From: Pseudomonas sp. Os17
GTDB lineage: Bacteria > Pseudomonadota > Gammaproteobacteria > Pseudomonadales > Pseudomonadaceae
Reading direction: 5' to 3'
Length of the DNA stretch: 64,000 nucleotides
NCBI RefSeq assembly: GCF_001547895.1
Contig: NZ_AP014627.1
Coordinates: forward strand, 4,591,501 to 4,655,500
The notes under the pieces are model-generated. The model was not told where the DNA came from and made no database searches. It saw only the letters and a program-made list of their open reading frames with translations. Positions 47,801 through 60,978 of the stretch are shown here, one piece after another. How positions within the stretch are numbered: the first letter of the stretch is position 1; every line of letters starts with the position of its first letter. Both the position numbers and the translations under genes were made by a program.

Positions 47801-48118
47801 ATGAAGCTTGCCCGTTGTCTGCCACGTCTTCGCACTCTGCTGCTGATCCCCCTGGCCTTCACCGCCCTGGCCGGCAGCCCGGTCTTCGCCCAGACCGTGA
47901 TCGTTCAGCAGGCCCCGCCGCCCATGCGCTACGAAGCGCCGCCCATGGCCCGTCCCGGTTATGCCTGGGATCGCGGCCACTGGCGCTGGCACGCAGGCGG
48001 CTATGTCTGGGTGCCGGGACACTGGCAGCCAGTGATGCGCCACGGCCAGTGGGTGCCCGGGCACTGGCAGGCCCGCGGGCCGAACTGGTACTGGATCGAA
48101 GGCCATTGGCTGCGCTGA
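47801..48118 (+). CDS. WXXGXW-repeat exported protein
   Basis: A 105-residue protein with a signal peptide ending in SPVFA-QTV and four consecutive copies of the Y/W-x-W-x-x-GHW motif (GYAWDRGHWRW, YVWVPGHWQP, GQWVPGHWQA, YWIEGHWL). Such proteins are small envelope proteins of unknown function, often with BcpO-type names. It precedes the ECF sigma gene by 48 bases and is probably part of the same regulated unit. Confidence 0.88.
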   Translation: MKLARCLPRLRTLLLIPLAFTALAGSPVFAQTVIVQQAPPPMRYEAPPMARPGYAWDRGHWRWHAGGYVWVPGHWQPVMRHGQWVPGHWQARGPNWYWIEGHWLR

Positions 48119-48166
48119 GCACGCGCTCTTCCGGATCGCCCCACCACCGCACCGAGAACCGCCGAT

Positions 48167-48748
48167 TTGAACGACACCGACCCGGATCTGGAGTTGCTGG
48201 CCCGCATCGGCAACAACGAAGCCCAGGCCGTGAAAGAAATGGTCACCCGCAAGTTGCCGCGCCTGCTGGCCCTGGCCAGCCGCTTGCTGGGTGACGCCGA
48301 CGAAGCCCGGGACATTGCCCAGGAGAGTTTCCTGCGGATATGGAAACAGGCGGCGCACTGGCGCAGCGAACAGGCACGCTTCGATACCTGGTTGCACCGG
48401 GTCGCCCTGAACCTGTGCTACGACCGCCTGCGCCGGCGCAAGGATCACCTGCAGAGCGACAGCGACGAGGCCATCGAGGCAGCGGACAGCGGCCCCACGC
48501 CGGAGCAGCAGCTGGAAGCCGAAAGCCAGCGGCGCCGCATGGCCCAGGCCCTGGACCGGCTGCCGGAGCGCCAGCGCGAAGCGATCGTCCTGCAGTACTA
48601 CCAGGAGCTGTCCAACACCGAGGCCGCAGCGCTGATGAACATCAGCGTCGAGGCTCTGGAAAGCCTGCTGTCGCGGGCCCGACGCACTCTGCGCAGCCAC
48701 CTCGCCGAGGCCCCCGGCGCGGACCTCTCAGGAAGGAGAACACCATGA
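48167..48748 (+). CDS. ECF-type RNA polymerase sigma factor
   Basis: A 193-residue sigma-70 factor with only regions 2 (DEARDIAQESFLRIWKQAAHW) and 4 (LPERQREAIVLQYYQELSNT, then the HTH AALMNISVEALESLLSRARR). It starts at TTG. The start of the next gene overlaps its stop by four bases. The downstream membrane protein and periplasmic metal-sensor-like protein look like its control module, so it probably reads an envelope or metal signal. Confidence 0.9.
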   Translation: MNDTDPDLELLARIGNNEAQAVKEMVTRKLPRLLALASRLLGDADEARDIAQESFLRIWKQAAHWRSEQARFDTWLHRVALNLCYDRLRRRKDHLQSDSDEAIEAADSGPTPEQQLEAESQRRRMAQALDRLPERQREAIVLQYYQELSNTEAAALMNISVEALESLLSRARRTLRSHLAEAPGADLSGRRTP

Positions 48749-49182
48749 CCCCCGAACGCTTTGCCTACCTGGCCGACGCCTATGGCGCGGACCTGCAACG
48801 CTGGCCCAGTGCCGAGCGCGCCGCAGCCCAGGCCCTGCTCGACGCCGGCCATGGCGCGGCCCGGCAAGCGCTGCAAGAGGCGCGCTGGCTCGACACCCGG
48901 CTGGACAGCTACCAGGTGCCGGAACCAAGCCCGGCACTGGTGCAGCGGATCATCGCCACGGCAAGCATGCGCCAGCCGGCACCGACGCTCTGGCAGCGCT
49001 ATGCCGGCTGGCTGACCTCCCTGGGCTGGATCGGGGTCGGCCTCAGCGGTGCCGCCGCCGGCATGCTGGCGGTGACCCTGAGCCTGCCGCTGCCGCCCTC
49101 CGCCGAGGCCTTGCCCAGTGTCCTGGACCAGAGCGACGCGGAATTCGTCCTGAGCATCAACGCCGAGGAGGCCGAACAGTGA
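48745..49182 (+). CDS. putative anti-sigma factor, single-span membrane protein
   Basis: A 145-residue protein with a cytoplasmic N-terminal half (MTPERFAYLADAYGADLQRW), one transmembrane helix (about 92-117) and a short periplasmic tail (PSVLDQSDAEFVLSINAEEAEQ). No named anti-sigma domain is evident, but the ATGA overlap with the sigma gene, size and topology are typical. The DxYGxDLQRWP opening recurs in similar pseudomonad and rhizobial loci. Confidence 0.75.
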   Translation: MTPERFAYLADAYGADLQRWPSAERAAAQALLDAGHGAARQALQEARWLDTRLDSYQVPEPSPALVQRIIATASMRQPAPTLWQRYAGWLTSLGWIGVGLSGAAAGMLAVTLSLPLPPSAEALPSVLDQSDAEFVLSINAEEAEQ

Positions 49183-49658
49183 ACCTGTCCCCCCGCCCAC
49201 TGAAAACCTTGCTGCTGCTGTCGCTGCTGCTCAATGTGTTCCTGATCGGCGGCGTTGCCGGCGGCCTCTACCAATGGTTCGGCCAGCCCAAACCGACCCA
49301 GGCCCTGGCGATGTCGCAACAGGGCCTGCGCCAGGCCATGACGCAGATGCCGGACGAGCGCCGCCGCCAGTTGCGCCAGCTGTTGCGCCAGACCCGCATC
49401 GACAGCCAGCCGCTGATCATCGCCGCGCGCGAAGCCCGCCAGGGGGTGGTTCGCGAGCTCGGCGCCGACTCGCTGGACCGCCGCGCCCTGGACGCCGAAC
49501 TGGGCAAGTCCCGCGAGGCCGACATCGCCCTGCGGGCCCGGGTGGATGAAGCCCTGGCCAATTTTGCCGGCGGCCTGTCGCTCAAGGAACGCCAGCAACT
49601 GGTGGAGTCCATGTACCTGCGGGGCCCGGGAAAAAACCGCGCGGCCAATCGCGATTGA
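49179..49658 (+). CDS. periplasmic heavy-metal sensor-like protein (Metal_resist/CnrX-Spy type)
   Basis: A 159-residue protein anchored by one N-terminal helix (about 8-30), then a periplasmic helical hairpin region (LRQAMTQMPDERRRQLRQLL, then LGKSREADIALRARVDEALA) resembling the Metal_resist/CpxP/CnrX family. It lacks clusters of His or Met, so metal binding is uncertain; it may instead detect misfolded protein. It starts at GTG, overlapping the previous stop by four bases. It probably works with the anti-sigma factor. Confidence 0.8.
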   Translation: MNLSPRPLKTLLLLSLLLNVFLIGGVAGGLYQWFGQPKPTQALAMSQQGLRQAMTQMPDERRRQLRQLLRQTRIDSQPLIIAAREARQGVVRELGADSLDRRALDAELGKSREADIALRARVDEALANFAGGLSLKERQQLVESMYLRGPGKNRAANRD

Positions 49659-49751
49659 AACGTCGGCGACGGATTTCGCCCCGGGCCGCGTTCAACCCTT
49701 GAGCGCCCGCGATGACCGCGGGCCCACGGCCTCTTCCCAAGGACAGCGCCC

Positions 49752-49967
49752 ATGCCTCGTGTTCTCCAAAGCCTCCTCCTTGCCAGCTTGCTTGGCACCA
49801 CCCTGGCCGGTTGCGTGGTCGAGCCGGTCCATCCACGCCGGCCGCCGCCACCGCCCCTCGTTGAAGTGATACCGATGGCGCCGGCACCGAGCTACCACTG
49901 GGTGGCCGGACATTACCGCTGGCACGCCGGCCAGTGGGTCTGGACGCCGGGGCACTGGCGCTATTGA
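49752..49967 (+). CDS. WXXGXW-repeat lipoprotein
   Basis: A 71-residue lipoprotein with lipobox LAGC (Cys21), a proline run (HPRRPPPPPLVEV) and two W-x-x-GHW motifs at the C-terminus (YHWVAGHYRW, WVWTPGHWRY). It is a paralogue in style of the protein at 47801-48118 and closes the sigma-factor cluster. Confidence 0.85.
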   Translation: MPRVLQSLLLASLLGTTLAGCVVEPVHPRRPPPPPLVEVIPMAPAPSYHWVAGHYRWHAGQWVWTPGHWRY

Positions 49968-49974
49968 GCGGGGC

Positions 49975-50850
49975 CTAGGCGGCCACCGCCTCCAGCAGCC
50001 AGGCCTTGAAGGCGCTCATGGCGGAGGTTTCCGCCCGTGACTGCAAGCGCGTCAGCCAATAGCTGCCGGTGACGATGCCGATGTCGAACGGCTGCACCAC
50101 CGCGCCACTGGCCAGTTGCCGCGCGAACATCAAGGGCGGCGCCAGGGCCACGCCCAGGCCCTGCAGGGCGGCTTCGAGCATGCCCAGGGACGAGTCGAAG
50201 ACCACGCTCTGGGGCAACAGGCTGTTGCTGCCCAGCCCCGCCGCCTGGAACCACTGCGGCCACTCGTCGGTGCGGTAGGAACGCAACAGGGTCTGGCCCA
50301 GAAGGTCCGCCGGGCTGTGCAACTGGCGGGCAATCTCCGGCACGCACAGCACCGACAGCGGCGCCTGCAGCAGTGGCAGGGCATCGATGCCGTGCCAGGC
50401 CCCGGTGCCGAAGCGGATGGCGTAGTCCAGGCCCTCGGCGGCCACGTCCACCCGGTTGTTGTTGGTGCTCAGGCGCAAGTCGATGAACGGATGGCGGGCC
50501 TGGAAGTCCCCCTGGCGCGGCAGCAACCAGCCGACCGCGAAGGTGCCCACGGCGCCCACCGTCAGCACCTCGCGGTAGTGCCCGCCGTCGAACCGCCCGA
50601 GGGTCTGGGCGATGCGGTCGAAGCACTCGCGCAGCACCGGCAGCAGCGTCTCGCCTTCGCTGGTGAGCATCAGCCCACGGGGCAGGCGCTTGAACAGGGT
50701 GACCTTGAGTTGGGCCTCCAGGCTCTTGACCTGATGGCTGACCGCCGCCTGGGTCACGCACAGCTCGATGGCCGCGCGGGTGAAGCTCAAATGACGTGCC
50801 GAGGCTTCGAAGGCGCGCAGCGCGTTCAAGGGCAGATGAGGACGGAGCAT
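49975..50850 (-). CDS. ampR: LysR-type regulator AmpR
   Basis: A 291-residue LysR regulator matching AmpR closely in pattern: MLRPHLPLNALRAFEASARH, HTH CVTQAAVSHQVKSLEAQL and effector-site residues Gly102, Thr103 and Asp135 (GAVGTF; NNRVD), where mutations in other species derepress ampC. AmpR binds muropeptides or UDP-MurNAc-pentapeptide and switches ampC between repression and activation. It is divergent from ampC with 226 bases between. Confidence 0.95.
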   Translation of the reverse strand: MLRPHLPLNALRAFEASARHLSFTRAAIELCVTQAAVSHQVKSLEAQLKVTLFKRLPRGLMLTSEGETLLPVLRECFDRIAQTLGRFDGGHYREVLTVGAVGTFAVGWLLPRQGDFQARHPFIDLRLSTNNNRVDVAAEGLDYAIRFGTGAWHGIDALPLLQAPLSVLCVPEIARQLHSPADLLGQTLLRSYRTDEWPQWFQAAGLGSNSLLPQSVVFDSSLGMLEAALQGLGVALAPPLMFARQLASGAVVQPFDIGIVTGSYWLTRLQSRAETSAMSAFKAWLLEAVAA

Positions 50851-52249
<1,399 letters not shown>

Positions 52250-52287
52250 GCGCTCCAGCACCGCCCCGGCCCGCGCCGGAACAACCA

Positions 52288-52324
52288 AACGCCACGTGCC
52301 GGCTGCGCTCACGTGGCGTTTTTC
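52288..52324 (+). terminator. rho-independent terminator of ampC
   Basis: Perfect 11-base stem AACGCCACGTG-CCGGCTGCGCT-CACGTGGCGTT followed by TTTCTT. Confidence 0.92.
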
Positions 52325-52544
52325 TTGTCGCTTCGGCCATCGCGCCTAGACTCTGGAAATCCCCTCGACCGCTCACCCCGGCCAGGCCGGGCAATCGGCT
52401 GCCAAGGGTTGCGACAAGGGCCTGTTTCCAGGATCACGCTGAACCTTCTGCCAGGCTTTTCGGTCGATAACTGCAACCTGGACCCGCGTCGCCGCTTGAG
52501 CGACGCGGGGACTCCAGGCCCCCCAGCCGCCGGAGACACGCCCT

Positions 52545-53267
52545 GTGATATCGACCCTGCAAATCGCCAGAATCAAAGCCTGGGGCGCCCATGGCTTTAC
52601 CGCCACCGGTGTGGTCAGTGCCTTGCTCGCCACCCTGGCGCTGTTCGACAACCAGCCCAAGGCCTGCCTGCTGTGGCTGGGGGTGGCGCTGCTGGTGGAT
52701 GGGGTCGACGGCTCCCTGGCGCGCAAGGTCAATACCCGTTCGGTGCTGCCCAACATCGACGGCTCGGTGCTGGACCTGGTGATCGACTACCTGACCTACG
52801 TATTCATCCCAGCGCTGTTCATCTACCGCTATATCCCCCTGCCGGAGTACAGCGCGCTGCTGGCCACGTCGCTGATCCTGCTGTCGTCGCTGCTGTGCTT
52901 CTGCAACGTCAACATGAAGAGCCACGACAACTACTTCCAGGGTTTTCCCGCCGCCTGGAACGTGGTCGCCCTGTGCTTCTACCTGATCGAGCCCGGTCCC
53001 TGGCCAACCCTGCTGAGCATCTTCGCCCTGGCCTTGCTGACCGCCACTCGGCTGCAGTTCCTGCATCCGTTCCGGGTGCGCAAGTGGATGGGGCTGAACA
53101 TCATCGTGACCTTCGTCTGGCTGCTCAGTGGCGCGCTGCTGATCCTCAGCCACCCATTGCACAGCCCGTCGATCATGGGCCTGTGGCTGGCGGCTTCCGC
53201 CTATTTTCTGGGGATCTGCCTGTGGCGTTCGGCGCAGGAATGGCTGAGGAACAGCGGCAAGCTGTAA
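52545..53267 (+). CDS. pcs: phosphatidylcholine synthase
   Basis: A 240-residue membrane enzyme with about seven helices and a CDP-alcohol phosphotransferase motif: DGVDGSLARKVN followed by GSVLDLVIDYL (DGxxAR-x(n)-GxxxDxxxD; spacing slightly longer than in Pgs or Pss, as in Pcs). It joins choline to CDP-diacylglycerol to make phosphatidylcholine in one step. It starts at GTG, with GGAG about nine bases upstream. It requires an external choline source. No partner genes adjoin it. Confidence 0.88.
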   Translation: MISTLQIARIKAWGAHGFTATGVVSALLATLALFDNQPKACLLWLGVALLVDGVDGSLARKVNTRSVLPNIDGSVLDLVIDYLTYVFIPALFIYRYIPLPEYSALLATSLILLSSLLCFCNVNMKSHDNYFQGFPAAWNVVALCFYLIEPGPWPTLLSIFALALLTATRLQFLHPFRVRKWMGLNIIVTFVWLLSGALLILSHPLHSPSIMGLWLAASAYFLGICLWRSAQEWLRNSGKL

Positions 53268-53307
53268 GCGGCCAGCGCCAAGCTTGCTGTCGCCTGGAGC
53301 TTGCCGC

Positions 53308-55740
53308 CTAGCACCTGCAGCTATCGATGGCTTGGGCCAGTTCGGCGATCGAGTAGGGTTTCTGCAGAAACACGAACTCCCGGGTGCGGCCTTCGGCCAG
53401 GGCCGGGCTGTAGCCGCTGGTGAGGATCACCGGCAACCCGGGGTAGTCGCTGCGGATCCGCCCGGCCAGCTCGATGCCGCTCATGCCGGGCATCACCACA
53501 TCGGAAAATACCGCCTGGAACCTGTCCTGCTCCTGACTCAGGCGACGCAGCGCCTCGGCGGCGCTGGTGGCCCACTCGACCTGATAACCCAGTTCATTGA
53601 GGGACTGGGCCAATAGCCGTCCCACTTGCGGATTGTCCTCCACCACCAGCAGGGTCGCGCCCTGCCCATCCGCCGGCAACGCCACCGGGCTGGCCGGCAG
53701 CGGCACGCTGGCCAAGGCCTCGGTGCGCGGCAGGTAAAGGGTAAAGCGCGTGCCCTGCCCCGGCCGGCTGTGGACCTCGAGGCCGCCGCCGGACTGCTTG
53801 GCGAAACCGAACACCTGGGACAGCCCCAGGCCGGTGCCCTTGCCCACCTCCTTGGTGGTGAAGAACGGCTCGAAGATCCGCTCGATCTGCTGCGGCTCGA
53901 TGCCGGCCCCGGTATCGGTCAGCGACACCGCGACAAAATCCCCGACCTGGGCGCCCTGCCCGGCGGTGGCGGGAATCTGCGTCACCCGCTCCACGGCAAT
54001 CACCAGCAAGCCTTCGCCCTGCATCGCGTCCCGGGCATTGACCGCCATGTTGATCAGGGCGGTGTCGAACTGACCGACATCGGCATGGGTGTGGCAGGGC
54101 TGTTGCGGCAACTCCAGACGCAGTTCGATGCAGGCGCCGATCAACGGATTGATCATCTGCGCCACCAGCTGCACGCTGGCGCCGACGTCGAAGGTTTCCG
54201 GGCGCAGGTTCTGCTGGCGGGCATAGGCCAGCAACTGGCCGGTGAGCTTGCTGGCGCGGTCGACGGTGTCGGAAATGGCCTCGATATACAGCTGTCGGCG
54301 CTCCTCGCTGAGGTTGCGACGCAACAGGTCGGTGGACGAGCGGATCACCGTCAGCAGGTTGTTGAAGTCATGGGCCACGCCACCGGTGAGCTGCCCCACC
54401 GCCTCCATCTTCTGCGCCTGCCGCAGGATGTCCTCGGTCTTGCGCAGGGCTTGCGCCGCCTCACGCTCGGCCTGCATGTCGCGGCCCACGGCATGGATAT
54501 GCTGGGGGTCGGGCACGGCGCTCCAGGACACCCAGCGATAACTGCCGTCCTGGTGCCGGAAACGGTTTTCCACCCGGGAATAGCTCTGCCCCCGGGCCAG
54601 TTCGGCACTGGCACTGGCGGCCGCCATGCGGTCCTGAGGATGGATGAAATCGTAGAAGCTGCGGCCCTCCAGCTGGTCGCGCTGCCAGCCCAGCAGCGAG
54701 GTCCAGGCCGGATTGACCGCCACGATGCGGCCGTCGAAGTCCGCCACCAGCATCAGGTCGGTGGACAGCTGCCAGATCCGGTCACGCTCCTGGGTGCGCT
54801 CCTGGACCCGCTGCTCCAGGGACTCATTCAAGCGGCGCAGCTCTTCCTCCGCCGCGCGGGTGGCACTGATGTCCCGCGAGATGCAGAGGATCTTCTCCGG
54901 CCGGCCGCTTGCATCGAACATGGGCGTGACCTGCACATCCCACCATCTGGCGGTGCCGGCCAGGGTATTGGCCGCGCCCTGGAACCGCGCCGATTCGCCG
55001 GCCTGGGCCGCGGCAATCGCCGCCCGGGCCTCCAGGTTGCCCTGGCCATGCCAGAAATCCGGCCAGGGGCAGCCGACAATCGCATTGAAGTCGCTGACTT
55101 CCATGACCCGCCGCCCGCCCTCGCTCATGAACGACAACCGACCATCGAGGTCCAGCACCTTGATGCAGTCATTGCTGCTGGCCAGCACCCGGGTGTTGAG
55201 CTCGCGGGTTTCTCGCAGGCGGGCCTCGGTGAGCCGGGCATGCTGGCCCAGAAGGACCCGTTCGGTGGTTTCCACGGTATGGCAGAGCACCCCCAGCACC
55301 TGCTCCTGGCGTTCGTCGAACACCGGGCTCATGGAGAACGACCACCAGGTCAACTCCTCGCCGGGGTAGCGCTGCATGTTCACCGGCAGGTCTTCGTGCC
55401 GGCACGACTGCCCGAGGAAGGCCTGTTCCACCATGGGCTGCACGTCCGGCCAGGCGTCGGCCCAGAGCGTCTCGATGGTCTGTCCCAGGGCATTGGCCAG
55501 GCGCGGCCCGAGCACCGGACGATAGGCGTCGTTGAAAAAGAACTGCTTCTGCGGACCCCACAGCAGGTACAGGCTCTCGGGGGATTCCAGCACCAGGCTC
55601 AAGGTGCTGTGCAACAGGCTCGGCCACTGTTCCCGGGGCCCCACCGCCGTGTGCGACCAGTCGTACTGGCGGATCGCGGCACCGGTCTGGCCACCGCGCA
55701 AGGTCTGGGGAGCGGCACCACAAGGAGGAGAACGGGTCAT
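53308..55740 (-). CDS. hybrid histidine kinase with PAS domains and C-terminal receiver
   Basis: An 810-residue cytoplasmic kinase with no transmembrane segments. Order: PAS-like domain (about 20-165), PAS (about 180-290), PAS (about 325-430), HisKA with GGVAHDFNNLL, HATPase with NMAVNARDAM and TGAGIEPQQ, and a C-terminal receiver domain with Asp in FSDVVMPGMSG. This resembles soluble blue-light- or redox-independent PAS kinases; no heme or flavin motif (GxNCRFLQ) was seen. No separate response regulator gene adjoins, so the output is unknown. The ATG at 55740 is the first before the conserved region. Confidence 0.9.
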   Translation of the reverse strand: MTRSPPCGAAPQTLRGGQTGAAIRQYDWSHTAVGPREQWPSLLHSTLSLVLESPESLYLLWGPQKQFFFNDAYRPVLGPRLANALGQTIETLWADAWPDVQPMVEQAFLGQSCRHEDLPVNMQRYPGEELTWWSFSMSPVFDERQEQVLGVLCHTVETTERVLLGQHARLTEARLRETRELNTRVLASSNDCIKVLDLDGRLSFMSEGGRRVMEVSDFNAIVGCPWPDFWHGQGNLEARAAIAAAQAGESARFQGAANTLAGTARWWDVQVTPMFDASGRPEKILCISRDISATRAAEEELRRLNESLEQRVQERTQERDRIWQLSTDLMLVADFDGRIVAVNPAWTSLLGWQRDQLEGRSFYDFIHPQDRMAAASASAELARGQSYSRVENRFRHQDGSYRWVSWSAVPDPQHIHAVGRDMQAEREAAQALRKTEDILRQAQKMEAVGQLTGGVAHDFNNLLTVIRSSTDLLRRNLSEERRQLYIEAISDTVDRASKLTGQLLAYARQQNLRPETFDVGASVQLVAQMINPLIGACIELRLELPQQPCHTHADVGQFDTALINMAVNARDAMQGEGLLVIAVERVTQIPATAGQGAQVGDFVAVSLTDTGAGIEPQQIERIFEPFFTTKEVGKGTGLGLSQVFGFAKQSGGGLEVHSRPGQGTRFTLYLPRTEALASVPLPASPVALPADGQGATLLVVEDNPQVGRLLAQSLNELGYQVEWATSAAEALRRLSQEQDRFQAVFSDVVMPGMSGIELAGRIRSDYPGLPVILTSGYSPALAEGRTREFVFLQKPYSIAELAQAIDSCRC

Positions 55741-55943
55741 GGACAGATCACAAAAGAGGAAAGGGGCAAGATTGCACGCCAACGGCCGGCTCAGGATAAC
55801 TGACCCTGGGAATCCACAGAAGTTGGCAAACCGGGAGGCCGATTCAACAACGGCCGCCCAGGCCTCGACCAACACCTTTTAAACCCGCATCAAGCTGGTG
55901 CATGCTGCGTCGACTGCGCCACCTGCCCGACGAGAACACCGCG

Positions 55944-56564
55944 ATGAACACCACCACCCTGCTGCTCTATACCTCAAGCTGCTTTATCGGCGCGCTGATC
56001 CCCGGCCCGACCTCGCTCCTGGCCATGGCCAACGGCACCTCGCGCAATCGCCAGCTGGTGGCGGTGGGCATGGCCGGCGCGGCGCTCTCGGATGTGCTGA
56101 TCATCGCCGCCGTGGGCCTCGGCCTGGGGGCGATGCTGATGGCTTCGCAGCAGCTGTTCATGGTCTTGAAATGGGTCGGCGTGTGCTACCTGGCCTGGCT
56201 GGGCATCCAGCTCTGGCGCAGTGCGCCCCAGGCCCTCGGTGCCCAGCAGGTGCGGGCCGGTTCGCGGCGTGGCGAGGTGTTCCGACGCAGCTTCTCGGTG
56301 GCCATGACCAACCCCAAGGTGCTGCTGTTTTTCACCGCCTTCCTGCCGCAGTTCATCGACCCCGGCCAACCGGTCTTCATCCAGTACGCCACCCTGGCGC
56401 TGGTGACGGCGCTGGTCGAGGTGCTGGTGATGGGCCTGTATGCCGCGGGCGGCGTGCAGGCGGCGAAATTCCTCACCGCCAGCGGCATGCGCCGGCTCAA
56501 TCGATGCTGCGGCGCGACCATGCTGTCGCTGGCGGCATTTTTGGCACTCTACCGCCGCAACTGA
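55944..56564 (+). CDS. LysE family amino-acid exporter
   Basis: A 206-residue, six-helix exporter of the LysE/RhtB family, recognised by CFIGALIPGPTSLLAMANGT at helix 1 and NPKVLLFFTAFLPQFI in the middle. Substrates are amino acids or homoserine lactones. It is divergent from the hybrid kinase gene. Confidence 0.92.
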   Translation: MNTTTLLLYTSSCFIGALIPGPTSLLAMANGTSRNRQLVAVGMAGAALSDVLIIAAVGLGLGAMLMASQQLFMVLKWVGVCYLAWLGIQLWRSAPQALGAQQVRAGSRRGEVFRRSFSVAMTNPKVLLFFTAFLPQFIDPGQPVFIQYATLALVTALVEVLVMGLYAAGGVQAAKFLTASGMRRLNRCCGATMLSLAAFLALYRRN

Positions 56565-56611
56565 CAGGTGCTTTTGGCTTGCCGCTTGAAGCTGGCGGCT
56601 TGCCGCTGCTT

Positions 56612-57394
56612 TTAAAAGGCCAGCTTGTAGCCGATGGAGAACAGCATGAGCGCCAGGCACGGCCGGAGGATCTCGTCGGACACCCGCCCGGTCATGTGAC
56701 TGCCGATCCAGATCCCCGGCAGCGACCCCATGAGCAGGAAGCCCAGCAGGTTCCAGTCCATGTTGCCCATGCTGGCGTGGCCCAGGCCGGCCACCAGGGT
56801 CAGCGGCACGGCGTGGGCGATCTCGGTGCCCACCAGGCGCTTGGTGGCCAGGAACGGATAGAGAATGAACAGCGCCACGGTACCCAGGGCGCCGGCGCCG
56901 ATGGAGGTCAGGGCGACCATGGTGCCGAGGATCAGCCCGGTGACCACGGTCAGGCCGTTGAGGCCGCCGGGGCTGGGTTGGTATTCGCTGCCGTGGCGCT
57001 GGGCAAAGGCCATAAGCTTTTTCTTGAAGACGATGGCCAGGGCCGTGAGCAGCAACACGAAGCCCAACCCTTGCTTGATCACCGAGTTCAGGGCCTGGGG
57101 ATCGGTGTCGAGGTTCTTCAGGAACCACAAGGTCACCGCCACCGCCGGCACGCTGCCGAGGGTCAGCCAGCCGGTGATGCGCCAGTCGATGTTGCGGTTT
57201 TTCTGGTGAACCAGCACCCCACCGGATTTGGTGATGGCCGCGTACAGCAGGTCGGTGCCCACTGCGGTGGCCGGGTTGATGCCGAACCAGAGCAGGATCG
57301 GGGTCATCAGCGAACCGCCTCCGACACCGGTCATGCCCACGATGAAACCCACTACCAGGCCTGCGATTACAAAACCGAAATTACCCACATCCAT
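56612..57394 (-). CDS. sulfite exporter TauE/SafE family protein
   Basis: A 260-residue membrane protein with eight helices. The two half-repeats show GFIVGMTGVGGGSLMTPILL and GTMVALTSIGAGALGTVALF, the GxGGG/GxGAG signatures of TauE/SafE. Family members export sulfite, sulfoacetate or related oxyanions. It is convergent with the LysE gene; heptamer-like GGCTTGCCGCTT repeats fill the gap. Confidence 0.9.
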   Translation of the reverse strand: MDVGNFGFVIAGLVVGFIVGMTGVGGGSLMTPILLWFGINPATAVGTDLLYAAITKSGGVLVHQKNRNIDWRITGWLTLGSVPAVAVTLWFLKNLDTDPQALNSVIKQGLGFVLLLTALAIVFKKKLMAFAQRHGSEYQPSPGGLNGLTVVTGLILGTMVALTSIGAGALGTVALFILYPFLATKRLVGTEIAHAVPLTLVAGLGHASMGNMDWNLLGFLLMGSLPGIWIGSHMTGRVSDEILRPCLALMLFSIGYKLAF

Positions 57395-57717
57395 CGATAA
57401 AAAACCCTACAGATCACGCGGCCAGGTCAAAAACTGGCGGCAGCATAGCGGCTAAAGCTTATGTCCATTTATATAAATAAAATCTAACGTTATAACCAAG
57501 AGCGTTTTTCCATGCAGCCGGCGCATCAAGCGCCCTGCCCGCTTGCGACCTGCACAAGCCCCAGGCCCCTGGTGCCCCGAAGCCGCGCCCTCCACTGTCG
57601 CGCCCACCGCCAAGGCACCCGGAGCTTGCACGACGGCCCCCGGCATCCGCTATCCTGCCGTGCGCTTGCCGGGGCGCGGCCCGGACCGCAGCCCCTCCGT
57701 CCCCCCAAGGAAGGTCC
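57395..57717. other. intergenic region with AT-rich promoter-like core
   Basis: A 323-base divergent gap. Around 57460-57505 a run of ATTTATATAAATAAAATC followed by AACGTTATAACC stands out in GC-rich DNA and probably holds the promoter of the TauE-type gene. The right part is GC-rich and I see no gene in it. Confidence 0.5.
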
Positions 57718-60360
<2,643 letters not shown>

Positions 60361-60447
60361 CGCCGAAAGGGGCTGCTACGCAGCCCAGCGCGAGCACGCT
60401 CGTTCGCACAGGTGACCTGTCAGCGGCAGGAGGTTGCCAAATGGCGC

Positions 60448-60978
60448 TCAAGGGGTCTTGTGCCGCTTCACCGCTTCCAGCCATGACGCCTCAAGGCGCT
60501 CCTGCTGCGGGTCGATGCCCTGCTCGGCCAGCAGCGCCAGATGCCGCTCCACCTCGCCCAGCATCTGCCCGTGGGCGCTGGAGTTGGCGTCCAGCTGATG
60601 CATCTGCAGCAGCCCCAGGTGATAGAAACGCAGCAGCTTGAGCGCCGCCGGATCGCCCGCCGCGACCCCGGCGGTGACCTGATGCATGACATTGGTCACC
60701 CGCATCAGGCTGCGCTTGAGACGCCAGCCATAGACCGCCGCGGCCATCCACGGCTTGCTCCAGAACACACTGCGCAGCAGCGCCGCACTGATCAGCAGAC
60801 CGGTGAACACCCCCGCCGCGTTCCACACCAGGTTGTCGCCACCGGGCTGACCGAACAGCGCCACCGCCGCGCTGGAAAACAGCATGGCCAGGGCGATGAA
60901 CACCAGCGCGATGATCAAGGTGCTGCGACGGGTTTGCCGCCGGTAAGTCTCAGGGTCCTGCGGGGTGATGACGAACAT
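60448..60978 (-). CDS. DUF3087-type membrane protein
   Basis: A 176-residue protein beginning MFVITPQDPETYRRQTRRST, the opening of the DUF3087 family, with two transmembrane helices (about 20-42 and 50-72) and a long cytoplasmic helical C-terminus. Function unknown. The start at 60978 matches the family; the longer frame is a hydrophobic or low-complexity extension. It is the last gene with normal GC content before the AT-rich segment. Confidence 0.82.
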   Translation of the reverse strand: MFVITPQDPETYRRQTRRSTLIIALVFIALAMLFSSAAVALFGQPGGDNLVWNAAGVFTGLLISAALLRSVFWSKPWMAAAVYGWRLKRSLMRVTNVMHQVTAGVAAGDPAALKLLRFYHLGLLQMHQLDANSSAHGQMLGEVERHLALLAEQGIDPQQERLEASWLEAVKRHKTP

